The translations under genes and the position numbers were made by a program. From contig NZ_BAOS01000004.1 of the NCBI RefSeq assembly GCF_002443295.1, positions 1 through 64,000 of the forward strand: a stretch of 64,000 nucleotides of DNA, in the 5' to 3' direction. Shown here one piece after another: positions 28,087 to 38,300 of this stretch (position 1 is the stretch's first letter; each line of letters opens with the position of its first letter). The notes under the pieces were generated by a model that was not told the DNA's origin, did not search any database, and was given only the letters and a program-made list of their open reading frames with translations. The stretch is from Candidatus Scalindua japonica (lineage in GTDB: Bacteria; Planctomycetota; Brocadiia; Brocadiales; Scalinduaceae).

Positions 28087-29913
28087 ATGTGTGGAATTGT
28101 AGGATATATTGGCGAAAACTGTGCTCAACCAATTCTCATTAATGGGATTAAAAGGTTGGAATATAGAGGTTATGATTCTTCCGGGATATCAGTGTTTGAT
28201 GATGGTAAAATACTTTGTGAAAAATCTGTGGGTTTTGTCAGTGAATTAGAGAAGAAGATAGATGGCAGGTTTAAAGAAGCTACATCAGGCATTGTTCATA
28301 CGAGATGGGCAACTCATGGAGCGCCTACAATTGAAAATGCACATCCTCATGTTGATTGCTCAGGAAAGATATCGATTGTACATAATGGTATTATTGAGAA
28401 TTATAATTATCTGAAAGCAAAACTGGAAAAAGAAGGTCATGTTTTTAAAAGTGAAACGGACTCTGAGGTGATTGCACATCTTATAGAAAGTCATTTCGAA
28501 GGCGTGTTGGAAGATGCTGTCAGAACTGCTCTGAAGGAGGTTGAGGGTGCTTATGGATTGGCTATAATCAGTGCGGAAGATCCCGGCAAACTGGTAGCGG
28601 CAAGACATGGGAGCCCTTTAATAGTAGGTATAGGAGAGAGAGAGCATTACGTTGCTTCAGATGTTGCCGCAATTCTGGAATATACTAAAGAAGTTGTTTA
28701 TCTGGATGATAATGAGATTGCCGTACTGACAAAGGATGGTATGAGTACGACTGACATAGACAACGTTCAGATTATTAAAAGGGTTGATGAGGTCCAATGG
28801 AATCTGGATAAAATTGAAAAGGGTGGATACGAACACTTTATGCTTAAGGAAATCTATGAACAACCGGAAGCTATACGTGATGCGATGTTGGGCAGATTTG
28901 AAAAAAATAGTAGTCTTGTACACCTGGGCGGCTTGAAAGATCATGAAAATGATCTGCTCAAAATCAGGCGTATTATAATAGTGGCGTGTGGTACTTCGTG
29001 GAATGCCGGCCTGATAGGCGAGTACATGATTGAGGAACATTTAGGAATACCTGTTGAGGTGGAATATGCTTCAGAGTTCCGGTATAGAGATCCTGTTATA
29101 GAAGTTGATACAATGGTAATTGCGATAAGCCAGTCTGGTGAAACAGCGGATACACTGGCCGCAATTCACGAAGCTAGAAAGAAGGGGGCTCTCATTTTGT
29201 CAATTTGCAATGTGGTTGGCAGTAGTATCGCGAGGGCTGCGGATTGTGGTATCTTTCTCCATGCTGGTCCTGAAATCGGTGTTGCTTCAACAAAAGCTTT
29301 TACCTCACAAATTGTGGTATTGTTCATGTTTACTCTCTTTATGGCCCGAATTAGAGGTAAGGAAGAGATATTGGATAGCGATCTGGCAAATAAATTAATA
29401 GTACTTCCGGAGCAAGTTAAGTCAATTCTTGATAATAATGATCAAATAACTGAAATCGCTGAACTTTACAAAGATAGTGATAACTGTCTCTACCTGGGGA
29501 GAGGTTACAACTATCCTGTCGCGTTAGAGGGGGCTCTGAAGTTGAAGGAGATATCTTATATACACGCAGAGGGTTATCCTGCAGCAGAAATGAAACACGG
29601 GCCAATAGCGCTTATTGATAAGAATATGCCGGTGATTGTCGTTGCTACTACTGACAAGGTGTATTCAAAGGTCTTGAGTAATATTGAAGAGGTCCGAGCA
29701 CGAGGTGGCAGGGTGATTGCGATAGCAAGCAAAGGAAACGGTGAAATATCAAAGATGGTAGATCATGTTATTTTTATCCCGGAGACAATTGATGCATTAG
29801 TGCCAATATTGTCTGTAATCCCACTCCAGTTGCTAGCATATCAAATGGCCGTGATGAGGGGCTGTGATGTTGACAAGCCACGTAACCTGGCTAAAAGCGT
29901 TACTGTGGAATAA
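28087..29913 (+). CDS. glmS: Glutamine-fructose-6-phosphate aminotransferase
   Basis: Makes glucosamine-6-phosphate for peptidoglycan and lipid A. The 608-residue enzyme has an N-terminal glutaminase domain (CGIVGYIG with catalytic Cys2, then HTRWATHG). Two SIS domains follow (CGTSWNAG, SQSGETADTLA, GRGYNYPVALEGALKLKE, EMKHGPIALI) and the C-terminal KPRNLAKSVTVE. The start must be ATG 28087, because Cys2 has to become the N-terminal residue. A GTG two codons upstream is therefore excluded. AAAGGGTG precedes it. Confidence 0.97.
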   Translation: MCGIVGYIGENCAQPILINGIKRLEYRGYDSSGISVFDDGKILCEKSVGFVSELEKKIDGRFKEATSGIVHTRWATHGAPTIENAHPHVDCSGKISIVHNGIIENYNYLKAKLEKEGHVFKSETDSEVIAHLIESHFEGVLEDAVRTALKEVEGAYGLAIISAEDPGKLVAARHGSPLIVGIGEREHYVASDVAAILEYTKEVVYLDDNEIAVLTKDGMSTTDIDNVQIIKRVDEVQWNLDKIEKGGYEHFMLKEIYEQPEAIRDAMLGRFEKNSSLVHLGGLKDHENDLLKIRRIIIVACGTSWNAGLIGEYMIEEHLGIPVEVEYASEFRYRDPVIEVDTMVIAISQSGETADTLAAIHEARKKGALILSICNVVGSSIARAADCGIFLHAGPEIGVASTKAFTSQIVVLFMFTLFMARIRGKEEILDSDLANKLIVLPEQVKSILDNNDQITEIAELYKDSDNCLYLGRGYNYPVALEGALKLKEISYIHAEGYPAAEMKHGPIALIDKNMPVIVVATTDKVYSKVLSNIEEVRARGGRVIAIASKGNGEISKMVDHVIFIPETIDALVPILSVIPLQLLAYQMAVMRGCDVDKPRNLAKSVTVE

Positions 29914-29933
29914 CCACTTATCAGTTTTGGGAT

Positions 29934-31177
29934 TTAATTGTCATGTAGCTTTCTTTCTTTTTCAGTTAAAGTAAAAATAGTCTTGAATACTTTTTCTCCA
30001 TTACGTGTCATTTTCTTGTTACGCCTTGCCATCATTCGTTTTGCTACCTGAAGTTCTCTTTTTATGTCGTATGCCCTTGTAAGATTGTCAGAGTACCATG
30101 AAAATGAGGGTATAAATTTTGGGGGAGTACTTGTCAGGAGTATGTTACAGGCAAAGCCAATAATACTTCCGGTTGTAAACTTTGTGTTTATTGCAGTTTT
30201 TGTATGATCACCCATTATCATTCCAAGAAATGTTTGTCCGGAATCTATGATTTTGTCATACAATTGGAGCTTAACCGAGCCATATATATTTGTAAGATTA
30301 CTGTTTACGGTTCCTGCCCCCAGGTTAACCCATGAACCTATATAAGAATCACCAAGGAATCCATCATGCTGTTTGTTTGTATAGTCCTGGATTATCGTAT
30401 TTGTGATTTCTCCGCCTATCTTGCACACTTTTCCTATGTTTGATCCGGCATGAATTCTAGAAAGGGCATGAATAGTTACGTTGTCATCAATAAACGCAGG
30501 GCCTTCAATTACACTATTTGAAGATATCTTCACTTCATTGCCTATAAAAATTGGACCATTTTCAGCGTCAAGAACACAACCTGGTTTAATTATTGAGTTC
30601 TTTCCTGTAATTATTTGAGAACCTTTAATAAAATGTACTCCAATATGTTTATTTTCCTTTATGGGCTTGTTTTCTATGTATGATGTAATATCCGTTGTAA
30701 GCTGTTCTTTGTTGATGTGAATTAAGTCCCATGGATATTGTATAAGCCTTGCACTGACTTCCTTTACTTTAAATTTTTTTTTAATTCATAAGTCAAATCT
30801 TTATCTAAAAATGTATCCGGTGTTATTGAAATGCAATTTTTCCTGAGCAGCCTTGCATAAACGATAGTGTTGTTATTAATACCAATCTCTTCTTCACCGG
30901 AAATAGCAATTGGTGAAGACATTAAGAGCCTGCCGTTGATAAATAAACAGCTTTGGATGTTGCTTTCGTTATTGTTTAAACTATGAGGATAAATTTCGTC
31001 AAGAAAATTTTTAAGATATTCTCTGCAATAAAGACTGATGTCTGTATCAGGATACTGGATGGTTATTCTTTCAAGAAAACTGTACATGCCGCAACGTAGT
31101 TCATAAACAGGTCTGTTGTAAGCCAGGGGTAGGAAGTTTTGATATGAGCCATCTTCAAAAACACATAAGCTTTTCAT
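29934..31177 (-). pseudogene. GlmU-like UDP-GlcNAc diphosphorylase/acetyltransferase, split by a frameshift at A9
   Basis: Two reading frames make one protein of about 414 residues that resembles the alternative GlmU family (TIGR03991). The N-terminal part (31177 to 30764) starts MKSLCVFEDGSYQNFLPLAYN and has the nucleotidyltransferase-like RPVYELRCG. The C-terminal part, in the other frame, has RLIQYPWDLIHIN, then hexapeptide beta-helix repeats (HDGFLGDSYIGSWVNLGAGT, MIMGDHTKTAIN) and a basic tail. The frames meet at nine A (coding strand; 30774-30782), read TTA AAA AAA AAT. A -1 shift on A AAA AAA joins them. Programmed slippage, a real mutation or a sequencing error are all possible. It is convergent with glmS, which supplies its precursor, 20 bases away. 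Confidence 0.8.
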
Positions 31178-31403
31178 AATTAAGAGGATACTTTGTACTT
31201 GTTAAATTGTCAAGATGAATGAAGTTATATTTTCCTTGTAAAAAATATCAGGCATTTTATAATTACTTTGAGTTTCCAGATAATCTCATTTAAATGAAAC
31301 AGTACAGATGAAAATCTGTAAAAAATTTTTAATTATTGAACTCACTTAGATCGTAATTACTCCGCGATTAACTAGTGTAAGCAATGGATGGAAAAGGTGA
31401 AAT

Positions 31404-32738
31404 ATGAGCTATAAAGCATGGTTTCAATGCGCTTCAGGCTGTAATGAGCGATATGAATTAAATGAGATAATATACAATTGCAAAACATGTGGTGGCCTAT
31501 TGGAGGTGAAGCATGATATTGAGAAATTGAAACATCGAAGTCCCGGTTCCTGGATGAGGCTTCTAGACGAGCGTTATAGAAGAACTAAATGGCCTTTCGG
31601 GAGCTCCGTCTGGGGAAAAAAAGAGATGGTTTGTCCCAATGTAGATAATGAAAACGTAGTATCTCTCTATGAGGGTGGTAGTAATTTATTCTGGGCCGAA
31701 CGCCTTGGGAATATTATTGGTACAGAAGATTTATGGATCAAACAGTGTGGAAACGCTCATACAGGTTCGTTTAAGGATTTGGGTATGACCGTATTGGTTT
31801 CCATGGTTAAGCAGATGATTTCAGAAGGGAAGGACATAATGGGGGTAGCGTGTGCTTCAACGGGTGATACTTCTGCTGCACTATCTGCTTACTGTGCCGC
31901 TGCAGGTATCCCTGCAATTGTGTTTTTGCCAAAAAATAAAGTTTCCACTGCACAATTAATTCAACCGATTGCCAACGGGGCATTAACGCTTTCGCTTGAT
32001 ACTGATTTTGATGGATGCATGGAAATAGTCCAGAAAATATGTAGAGAGAATAATATTTATCTTGCTAATTCAATGAATTCTCTGAGGATTGAAGGGCAGA
32101 AGACGGTAAGCATTGAATTGGTCCAGCAGCTTGATTGGGAAGTTCCTGACGTAATTATCATTCCTGGCGGTAATTTAGGGAATGTTACTGCTCTGGGTAA
32201 GGGATTTCTGCTGATGAAAGAACTGGGTATGATTAACAAGCTTCCGAGAATTGTATGTGTACAGGCGGCAAAGGCAAACCCTTTATATCAGAGCTATTTG
32301 AGTGGTTTTAAAGAATTTAAGCCGGTTCAGGCGCAAATGACGCTTGCAAGCGCAATCCAGATAGGAAACCCTGTCAGTATTAACAAGGCCATCAAGATGC
32401 TGAAGTTGTTTAATGGTGTTGTGGAGCAGGCGACAGAAGATGAACTTGCTAATGCCGCTGCGTTAGCTGATAAAACCGGACTATTTAACTGTCCTCATAC
32501 CGGAGTTGCTTTGGCTGCGCTATTTAAGCTCTTAGAAAAAAATGAGATTAAGAAGGATGAAAGAATAGTGATTATTTCAACCGCACATGGACTGAAATTC
32601 ACCGATTTTAAAGTAAAATATCATGAAAATAAACTTGAAGAAGTTGAATCAAAATATGCAAATGTTCCTTTAGAGCTTCCTCCGGAATATGACAAAGTAA
32701 ACAGGGCTATCATTGACAAAATATCTGAATACAGTTAG
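31404..32738 (+). CDS. thrC: Threonine synthase
   Basis: PLP enzyme that converts O-phosphohomoserine to threonine. It has 444 residues. An N-terminal CxxC zinc-ribbon-like segment ([15 protein letters not shown]) precedes the fold type II core. The PLP lysine lies in GSFKDLGM (near 124), the substrate-contact loop is [15 protein letters not shown], the glycine-rich phosphate loop is PGGNLGNV, and STAHGLKF lies near the end. No other threonine-pathway gene is adjacent. Confidence 0.94.
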   Translation: MSYKAWFQCASGCNERYELNEIIYNCKTCGGLLEVKHDIEKLKHRSPGSWMRLLDERYRRTKWPFGSSVWGKKEMVCPNVDNENVVSLYEGGSNLFWAERLGNIIGTEDLWIKQCGNAHTGSFKDLGMTVLVSMVKQMISEGKDIMGVACASTGDTSAALSAYCAAAGIPAIVFLPKNKVSTAQLIQPIANGALTLSLDTDFDGCMEIVQKICRENNIYLANSMNSLRIEGQKTVSIELVQQLDWEVPDVIIIPGGNLGNVTALGKGFLLMKELGMINKLPRIVCVQAAKANPLYQSYLSGFKEFKPVQAQMTLASAIQIGNPVSINKAIKMLKLFNGVVEQATEDELANAAALADKTGLFNCPHTGVALAALFKLLEKNEIKKDERIVIISTAHGLKFTDFKVKYHENKLEEVESKYANVPLELPPEYDKVNRAIIDKISEYS

Positions 32739-33369
32739 TTTTTTTATAAACCGTAGTTTACGTTATAGTATCTATAATAAAATCCAAGAAGAAACTATCA
32801 TAATATCTCCGTTTGTTAATTGATTTAGACCATGTTTTTCTTTCATTCCTTAACGGTGTACTTCAGTATTTTGTTTGTTTTGCCAATATCCACTCTATGC
32901 TTTTTCACAATTAACCGATAAACCTTCAACTTAATAAATTGTAATGAATCAAATTAGATGTGTTTAGGAACATACTCGAAACTAAAATTAATAACAATTA
33001 TTGTTGATTAGGCACCTTGTCTCATAAGCTTTTTAAATATATAGTGTTATGAATATTATCAAATAGTCTGAAATACTATGGAATTTACTCTGTTTAAAGT
33101 CATAACTTGTTACAGGTAAATATATTAACACTATCTATAGCTATCATTCATACGGTCGGTGTTCTTTTATTTCAAAACTCTATGTACTTGACAAAAAAAT
33201 CCATTATCGTATAATTTTTACATTGAAGATTCGAAGAAAAAGTACTTTTATTATTTATATTAGCTGGATGTATTTATCAAGCTCAGGCGAAAAGAGATTT
33301 CATGAATATAACTATTTCTTAAAGTCTTATTTTTGACAATGGATTCAAGCTAATTGGAGGTATTCAGAA
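32739..33369 (+). other. Intergenic region, 631 bases
   Basis: Very AT-rich spacer downstream of thrC. Apart from the consensus promoter at 33188-33215 and the ribosome binding site of the next gene, I see no gene, repeat or RNA. The promoter implies a leader of nearly 150 bases before the small acidic protein. Confidence 0.5.
33188..33215 (+). promoter_or_regulatory. Consensus sigma-70 promoter
   Basis: TTGACA at 33188-33193 and TATAAT at 33210-33215 with a 16-base spacer. Both boxes are perfect matches. It points to the small protein gene at 33370, with a predicted start of transcription near 33222. Confidence 0.75.
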
Positions 33370-33684
33370 ATGATTCGTTATAGCTGTGATATGTGTGGAC
33401 GGTCACTAGTTCCCGAAGAAGATGATAGATATGTTGTTAAGATTGAGGTTTATTCTGCATGTGACTCAATGGACACCGATTGTGAAGATGAAGAGTTTGT
33501 AAACGATTTTGAAGAGGTGGACGATGATGTTGATGATGAATGTGATCATCTTGATCCGGATGAGATAGATAGTATCGAATATAAGACATTTCGTTATGAT
33601 TTATGTTGTAAATGTCATAGTAGATATTTACAGGATCCTCTTTCGATTAATTCGATAAGACGAGGGCGTTTTTCTGAAAATTAA
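33370..33684 (+). CDS. Small acidic CxxC protein of unknown function
   Basis: A 104-residue protein with N-terminal YSCDMCGRSL and C-terminal LCCKCHSRYL. The four Cys probably form one zinc-ribbon-like site. Between them lies a strongly acidic stretch of about 40 residues (repeated D/E, residues 36-68). GGAGGT lies 9 bases before the ATG, and the consensus promoter lies 155 bases upstream, so expression should be high. I do not recognise a named family. The acidic insert could mimic nucleic acid or bind cations, but that is speculation. Confidence 0.8.
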   Translation: MIRYSCDMCGRSLVPEEDDRYVVKIEVYSACDSMDTDCEDEEFVNDFEEVDDDVDDECDHLDPDEIDSIEYKTFRYDLCCKCHSRYLQDPLSINSIRRGRFSEN

Positions 33685-34001
33685 ATTCTTTTTGATTTTT
33701 AAATAACCTGTTGGTATTAAATAAAATCAGACATTGATGTCCAGTCCTGTTTTTTCGCTGATTAGATGATGGTTTTTAAGGGTTTCATATCCATCCGAAC
33801 TTGAGCTTGCAACTCATTATTGTTGCGGCTGATAGCTGAATAAATAATAGCATATATATAATGGTTTATTTCAAGGGCGGTATATATTCACTTAATCACC
33901 TCTTTAACTCCTCAAAACGTTAGTCAAATATCCTTTTGACCTATGTAATAACTGATATAATATTTATAAAAATTATTAACAAATTTGTATTTAAGCTAAT
34001 T
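33685..34001 (+). other. Intergenic region, 317 bases
   Basis: AT-rich spacer before leuC. An open frame continues upstream of the leuC start to 33936, but its N-terminal residues do not match the family and I treat it as non-coding. Nothing else was recognised. Confidence 0.45.
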
Positions 34002-35264
34002 ATGGGAATGACTATTACTGAGAAAATTATTGCAGCACATTCCGGAAATCAAGATGTAAGTGCCGGCCAATTTGTTTATGCTGATGTTGATATCTGCCTG
34101 GGTAATGATATTACTGCCCCGATTGCTATTGAACAGTTTGAAACACTTGGAGTAGAAAATGTATCGAATCCTGATAGTATTGTTTTAGTCCCTGATCACT
34201 TTACACCAAATAAAGATATTAAATCAGCTCAAAATTCCAAATTACTCAGAGAATTTGCACATAAGCATCAAATTAAGAATTATTTTGAAGTGGGGCGGGT
34301 GGGGATTGAGCACGCCTTACTACCGGAACAGGGAATAGTAGTTCCCGGTGATTTAGTGATTGGAGCAGATTCACATACATGCACATATGGTGCGATGGGT
34401 ATTTTTTCTACAGGCGTTGGAAGCACTGATCTGGCAGCATGTTATGCAACCGGAAAAGTGTGGTTAAAAGTACCGGAAACTATTAAATTTGTTTTTAATG
34501 GGAATCTCAACAAATGGGTTTCAGGTAAAGACTTGATTCTTCATATTATTGGTAACATTGGTGTTGATGGTGCAAGGTATAAAGCTATGGAGTTTTCAGG
34601 GCCTGTTGTGACAAATCTTTCAATGGACGATAGACTTGCTATGTGCAATATGGCTATAGAAGCCGGTGCAAAAAATGGGATTATAGAGCCGGATGATTGT
34701 ACAGAAGATTACGTTAATGGCAGAGCTCAAAGAGAATACAAATTTTACTCCGGTGATACGGATTGTAAGTACCATGAAATTTATGAGTATGATGTCAGCA
34801 CCCTTTCACCTCAAGTTGCATTACCAAATCTGCCTGAAAATGTACGTCCGGTGGAAGAATTGTCAGATATTAAGATAGACCAGATTGTCATAGGTTCATG
34901 TACCAATGGTAGGATTTCTGATTTAAGAGTAGCAGCTGAAATCCTTAAAGATAAAAAAATCCATCCGTCGATACGTTTAATTGTAATCCCTGGTACACAA
35001 GATATATATCTTGAGGCATTAAAAGAAGGTTTAATAGAGATTTTCATTAAAGCCGAGGGTGTTGTTTCTACACCGACTTGTGGTCCGTGCCTTGGTGGTC
35101 ATATGGGCATTCTGGCAGAAGGGGAACGTGCTTTGTCTACCACTAATAGAAATTTTGCCGGTAGAATGGGCCATATTAAATCTGAAATCTATCTTTGTAA
35201 TCCTGCTGTAGCTGCTGCTTCTGCTATTACGGGAATAATTACTCATCCTGAAAATATTGATTGA
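34002..35264 (+). CDS. leuC: 3-isopropylmalate dehydratase / homoaconitase-type large subunit
   Basis: 4Fe-4S hydro-lyase subunit for leucine synthesis or a related 2-oxoacid elongation. It has about 420 residues, the LeuC2/HacA-like length rather than the 466-residue enteric form. The signatures are [13 protein letters not shown], the cluster cysteines in [12 protein letters not shown] and [13 protein letters not shown], and [10 protein letters not shown]. The start is ATG 34002 (MGMTITEKI), which matches the usual N-terminus; the in-frame ATG 34008 is possible. Its small subunit lies 4.4 kb downstream, beyond the activase gene. The exact substrate cannot be fixed without leuA/leuB context. 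Confidence 0.92.
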   Translation: MGMTITEKIIAAHSGNQDVSAGQFVYADVDICLGNDITAPIAIEQFETLGVENVSNPDSIVLVPDHFTPNKDIKSAQNSKLLREFAHKHQIKNYFEVGRVGIEHALLPEQGIVVPGDLVIGADSHTCTYGAMGIFSTGVGSTDLAACYATGKVWLKVPETIKFVFNGNLNKWVSGKDLILHIIGNIGVDGARYKAMEFSGPVVTNLSMDDRLAMCNMAIEAGAKNGIIEPDDCTEDYVNGRAQREYKFYSGDTDCKYHEIYEYDVSTLSPQVALPNLPENVRPVEELSDIKIDQIVIGSCTNGRISDLRVAAEILKDKKIHPSIRLIVIPGTQDIYLEALKEGLIEIFIKAEGVVSTPTCGPCLGGHMGILAEGERALSTTNRNFAGRMGHIKSEIYLCNPAVAAASAITGIITHPENID

Positions 35265-35325
35265 GAATTGAACTTAAAAACAACATTTACGTCTTTGAAG
35301 TGACCTTTTAAAGGGGACTGTTAAA

Positions 35326-38300
35326 GTGATAAACAGAATTGAAAAGAAACAACAAAAAAACCAGAAAAAATACATTGGAATTGATATAGGCTCTGTGAGT
35401 GTAAAGGCTGTCCTTATTAACGAGGATAAGGAAGTTCTGGAGAACCATTATGTAAGGTCACATGGCCAACCGTTAGATACGGTGTTGATTGTCCTTAAAG
35501 AAATTGTAAACAGAATTGAAATTGATGAAATCAAAGGGATAGCTGCTACCGGTTCCGGTGGTAAGCTCTTGGCAGACATATTAGGCATCAGTTTTATAAA
35601 TGAGATAGTTGCACAAAGCACGGCAACATCGGTATTACATCCTGAAGTAAGAACGGTTATCGAAATAGGCGGTGAAGACTCAAAGCTGATAATGCTTGAA
35701 CCTGATGAAACAACTGGCAACTTGAAAGTATCAGATTTTTCTATGAATACGATGTGTGCTGCCGGGACGGGGTCTTTTTTAGATCAGCAGTCAACAAGGA
35801 TCGGTGTCTCCATAGAAGAAGAATTTGGAAAAATGGCATTAAAGTCTAAAACCCCACCAAGAATAGCTGGAAGGTGCAGTGTATTTGCAAAATCGGACAT
35901 GATCCACCTTCAACAGGTGGGAACAGAAGCCCATGATATTGTCGCCGGTCTGTGTTATGCGCTTACAAGGAATTTTAAAAGTAACATCGGGAAAGGTAAG
36001 GATTTTGTAAAGCCAATAGCATTTCAAGGCGGCGTTGCGGCAAATGCCGGAATAGTTAAATCGTTTGAGGATATACTGGATTTAGATGAAGGAGAGCTCA
36101 TAATCCCGAAACACTTTAATACTATGGGTGCGATAGGGTGTGCGATGGCTTTAATTGAAAAGAATATTAATTCTCCCTTTAACGGTTTTAAGGCAATCGA
36201 TACCTATCTGAAAAATCGTAAAGGAAAAAGCTCTAATCTTAAAAAACTGAACTGCAACAAATATGACATTAATGTTGACAGACGTATTCTGGAAAATGGT
36301 AAAAAAGTGGAGGCTTATGTTGGTGTTGATGTTGGCTCAATCAGCACAAATGTTGTGGTTATTGCCAGGAACAAAGATGTTTTAGCAAGACGTTATCTCA
36401 TGACGGCAGGTAAACCGCTCGAGGCAGTGAGACAGGGGTTGCTGGAGGTAGGAGAAGAGGTTGGTAAAAATGTCATAATAAAGGGTGTTGGTGTTACCGG
36501 TTCGGGAAGATATCTTACGGGAGAGTTTATTGGTGCTGATATCGTCAAGAATGAGATAACCGCCCACGCGACAGCGGCCGCATGGGTTGATAATGATGTT
36601 GATACAATATTCGAAATAGGTGGGCAGGATTCAAAATATATAAGTCTGGAGAACGGTGCAATAGTTGATTTTACCATGAATAAAGTATGTGCTGCCGGAA
36701 CAGGGTCATTTCTTGAAGAACAATCTGAAAAGCTGGATGTTAATATTAAACAGGAGTTTGGTAAGCGTGCGTTAGATTCGTGTTGCCCATCTCAACTTGG
36801 AGAGAGGTGTACGGTATTTATGGAATCAGATCTCAACCACCATCAGCAGTTGGGCGTACCTAAAGATGATTTGTTGGCAGGGTTGAGTTACTCAATCGTA
36901 TTAAATTATATAAATCGTGTTGTAGAAAAGAGAAAAATAGGAGATACTATTTTCCTGCAGGGTGGAGTGGCCGCAAACAGGGGCGTTAAGGCCGCTTTTG
37001 AAAAAGTGACCGGTAAAACCATTATTGTACCACCTCAACATGATGTTATGGGTGCAATAGGCTCAGCAATAATTTCTATGGATGAAAAAACATGGGATGA
37101 GTCAAGGTTTAAGGGTTTTGATTTAAGGGGAAGGAAATACGAGACAACTTCATTTGTGTGCAAGGACTGTTCAAATATATGTGAGATAAGAAAAGTTTCT
37201 ATAACCGGCGAATCTCCGCTTCATTATGGAAGTCGCTGTGGTAAGTTTGATGATGAAAAGAAGGTAAAAAAATCAAAGAATCTGCCAAGGTTGTTTAATG
37301 AAAGAAGCAGGCTTTTATATGGTCCTTACTATACAGATCGAAAAACTAAAAGTACAGTGGTACGTGACAATAAAACTAAGTCACGAGGCCGAATAGGTAT
37401 ACCGCAGGCATCTACATTCTTCGAACTGTTTCCTATGTGGAGAACGTTTTTCACGGAATTAGGATTTGAGATAGTTATTTCTAAGAATACTAACAGAAGC
37501 GTTATCAGTAAAGGGATTGAACATGTAAACACCGAGACATGCTTCCCTATAAAAGTGTCACACGGACATGTTGTGGATATGCTTGACAAGGACATAGATT
37601 ATCTTTTTCTCCCCAGTGTCATCAATATGACCCATGAATCCTCTAACTTGACACACTCGTATGCGTGTCCTTATATACAGTGTCTTCCTTACATAATTGG
37701 ATCGGCGGTTGATCTGGAATCGCGGAAATTCAAGTTGTTGCAGCCTATAATTCACTTTGAATACGGAGAATCTCATGTACAGAAAACATTTCGTAAGATC
37801 GCTGCTGATATTGGTGTCAGGGGAAGAAAGGCTGCCAGCGCAATAGCAAAAGCCTTGGAAACACAAAAAGATTTCTATAATCGTCTCGAGAGAAGAGGCA
37901 AAGAAGTGTTAGACAATTTAGGCGAAGATGAGAGTGCACTGGTAATCATCAGTCGTCCTTATAACGGCTGTGATTCCGGTGTTAATCTTGATCTGCCCGA
38001 AAAACTCAGAGATATGGGTATACAGGCAATACCAATGGATTGTATACCTATGGATTTAGAAGATATATCAAGGGATTATCCAAATATGTATTGGAAATAT
38101 GGGCAGAAAATATTAGCTGCAGCAAGATTTATTGCAAAAGACAAGAGGTTGCACGCTCTTTATATCACAAATTTCGGGTGTGGTCCGGACTCTTTCATCT
38201 CAAAGTTCTTTCCTAAAGAAGTTGGCGGAAAACCATTTTTAATGATAGACATAGATGAACATAGTGCTGATGCAGGAGTAATGACACGTTGCGAGGCATT

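Noticed and set aside
33936..34001. Extended N-terminus of leuC
   Set aside because: The added 22 residues are AT-rich, hydrophobic and unlike any LeuC; MGMTITEK at 34002 matches the family start.
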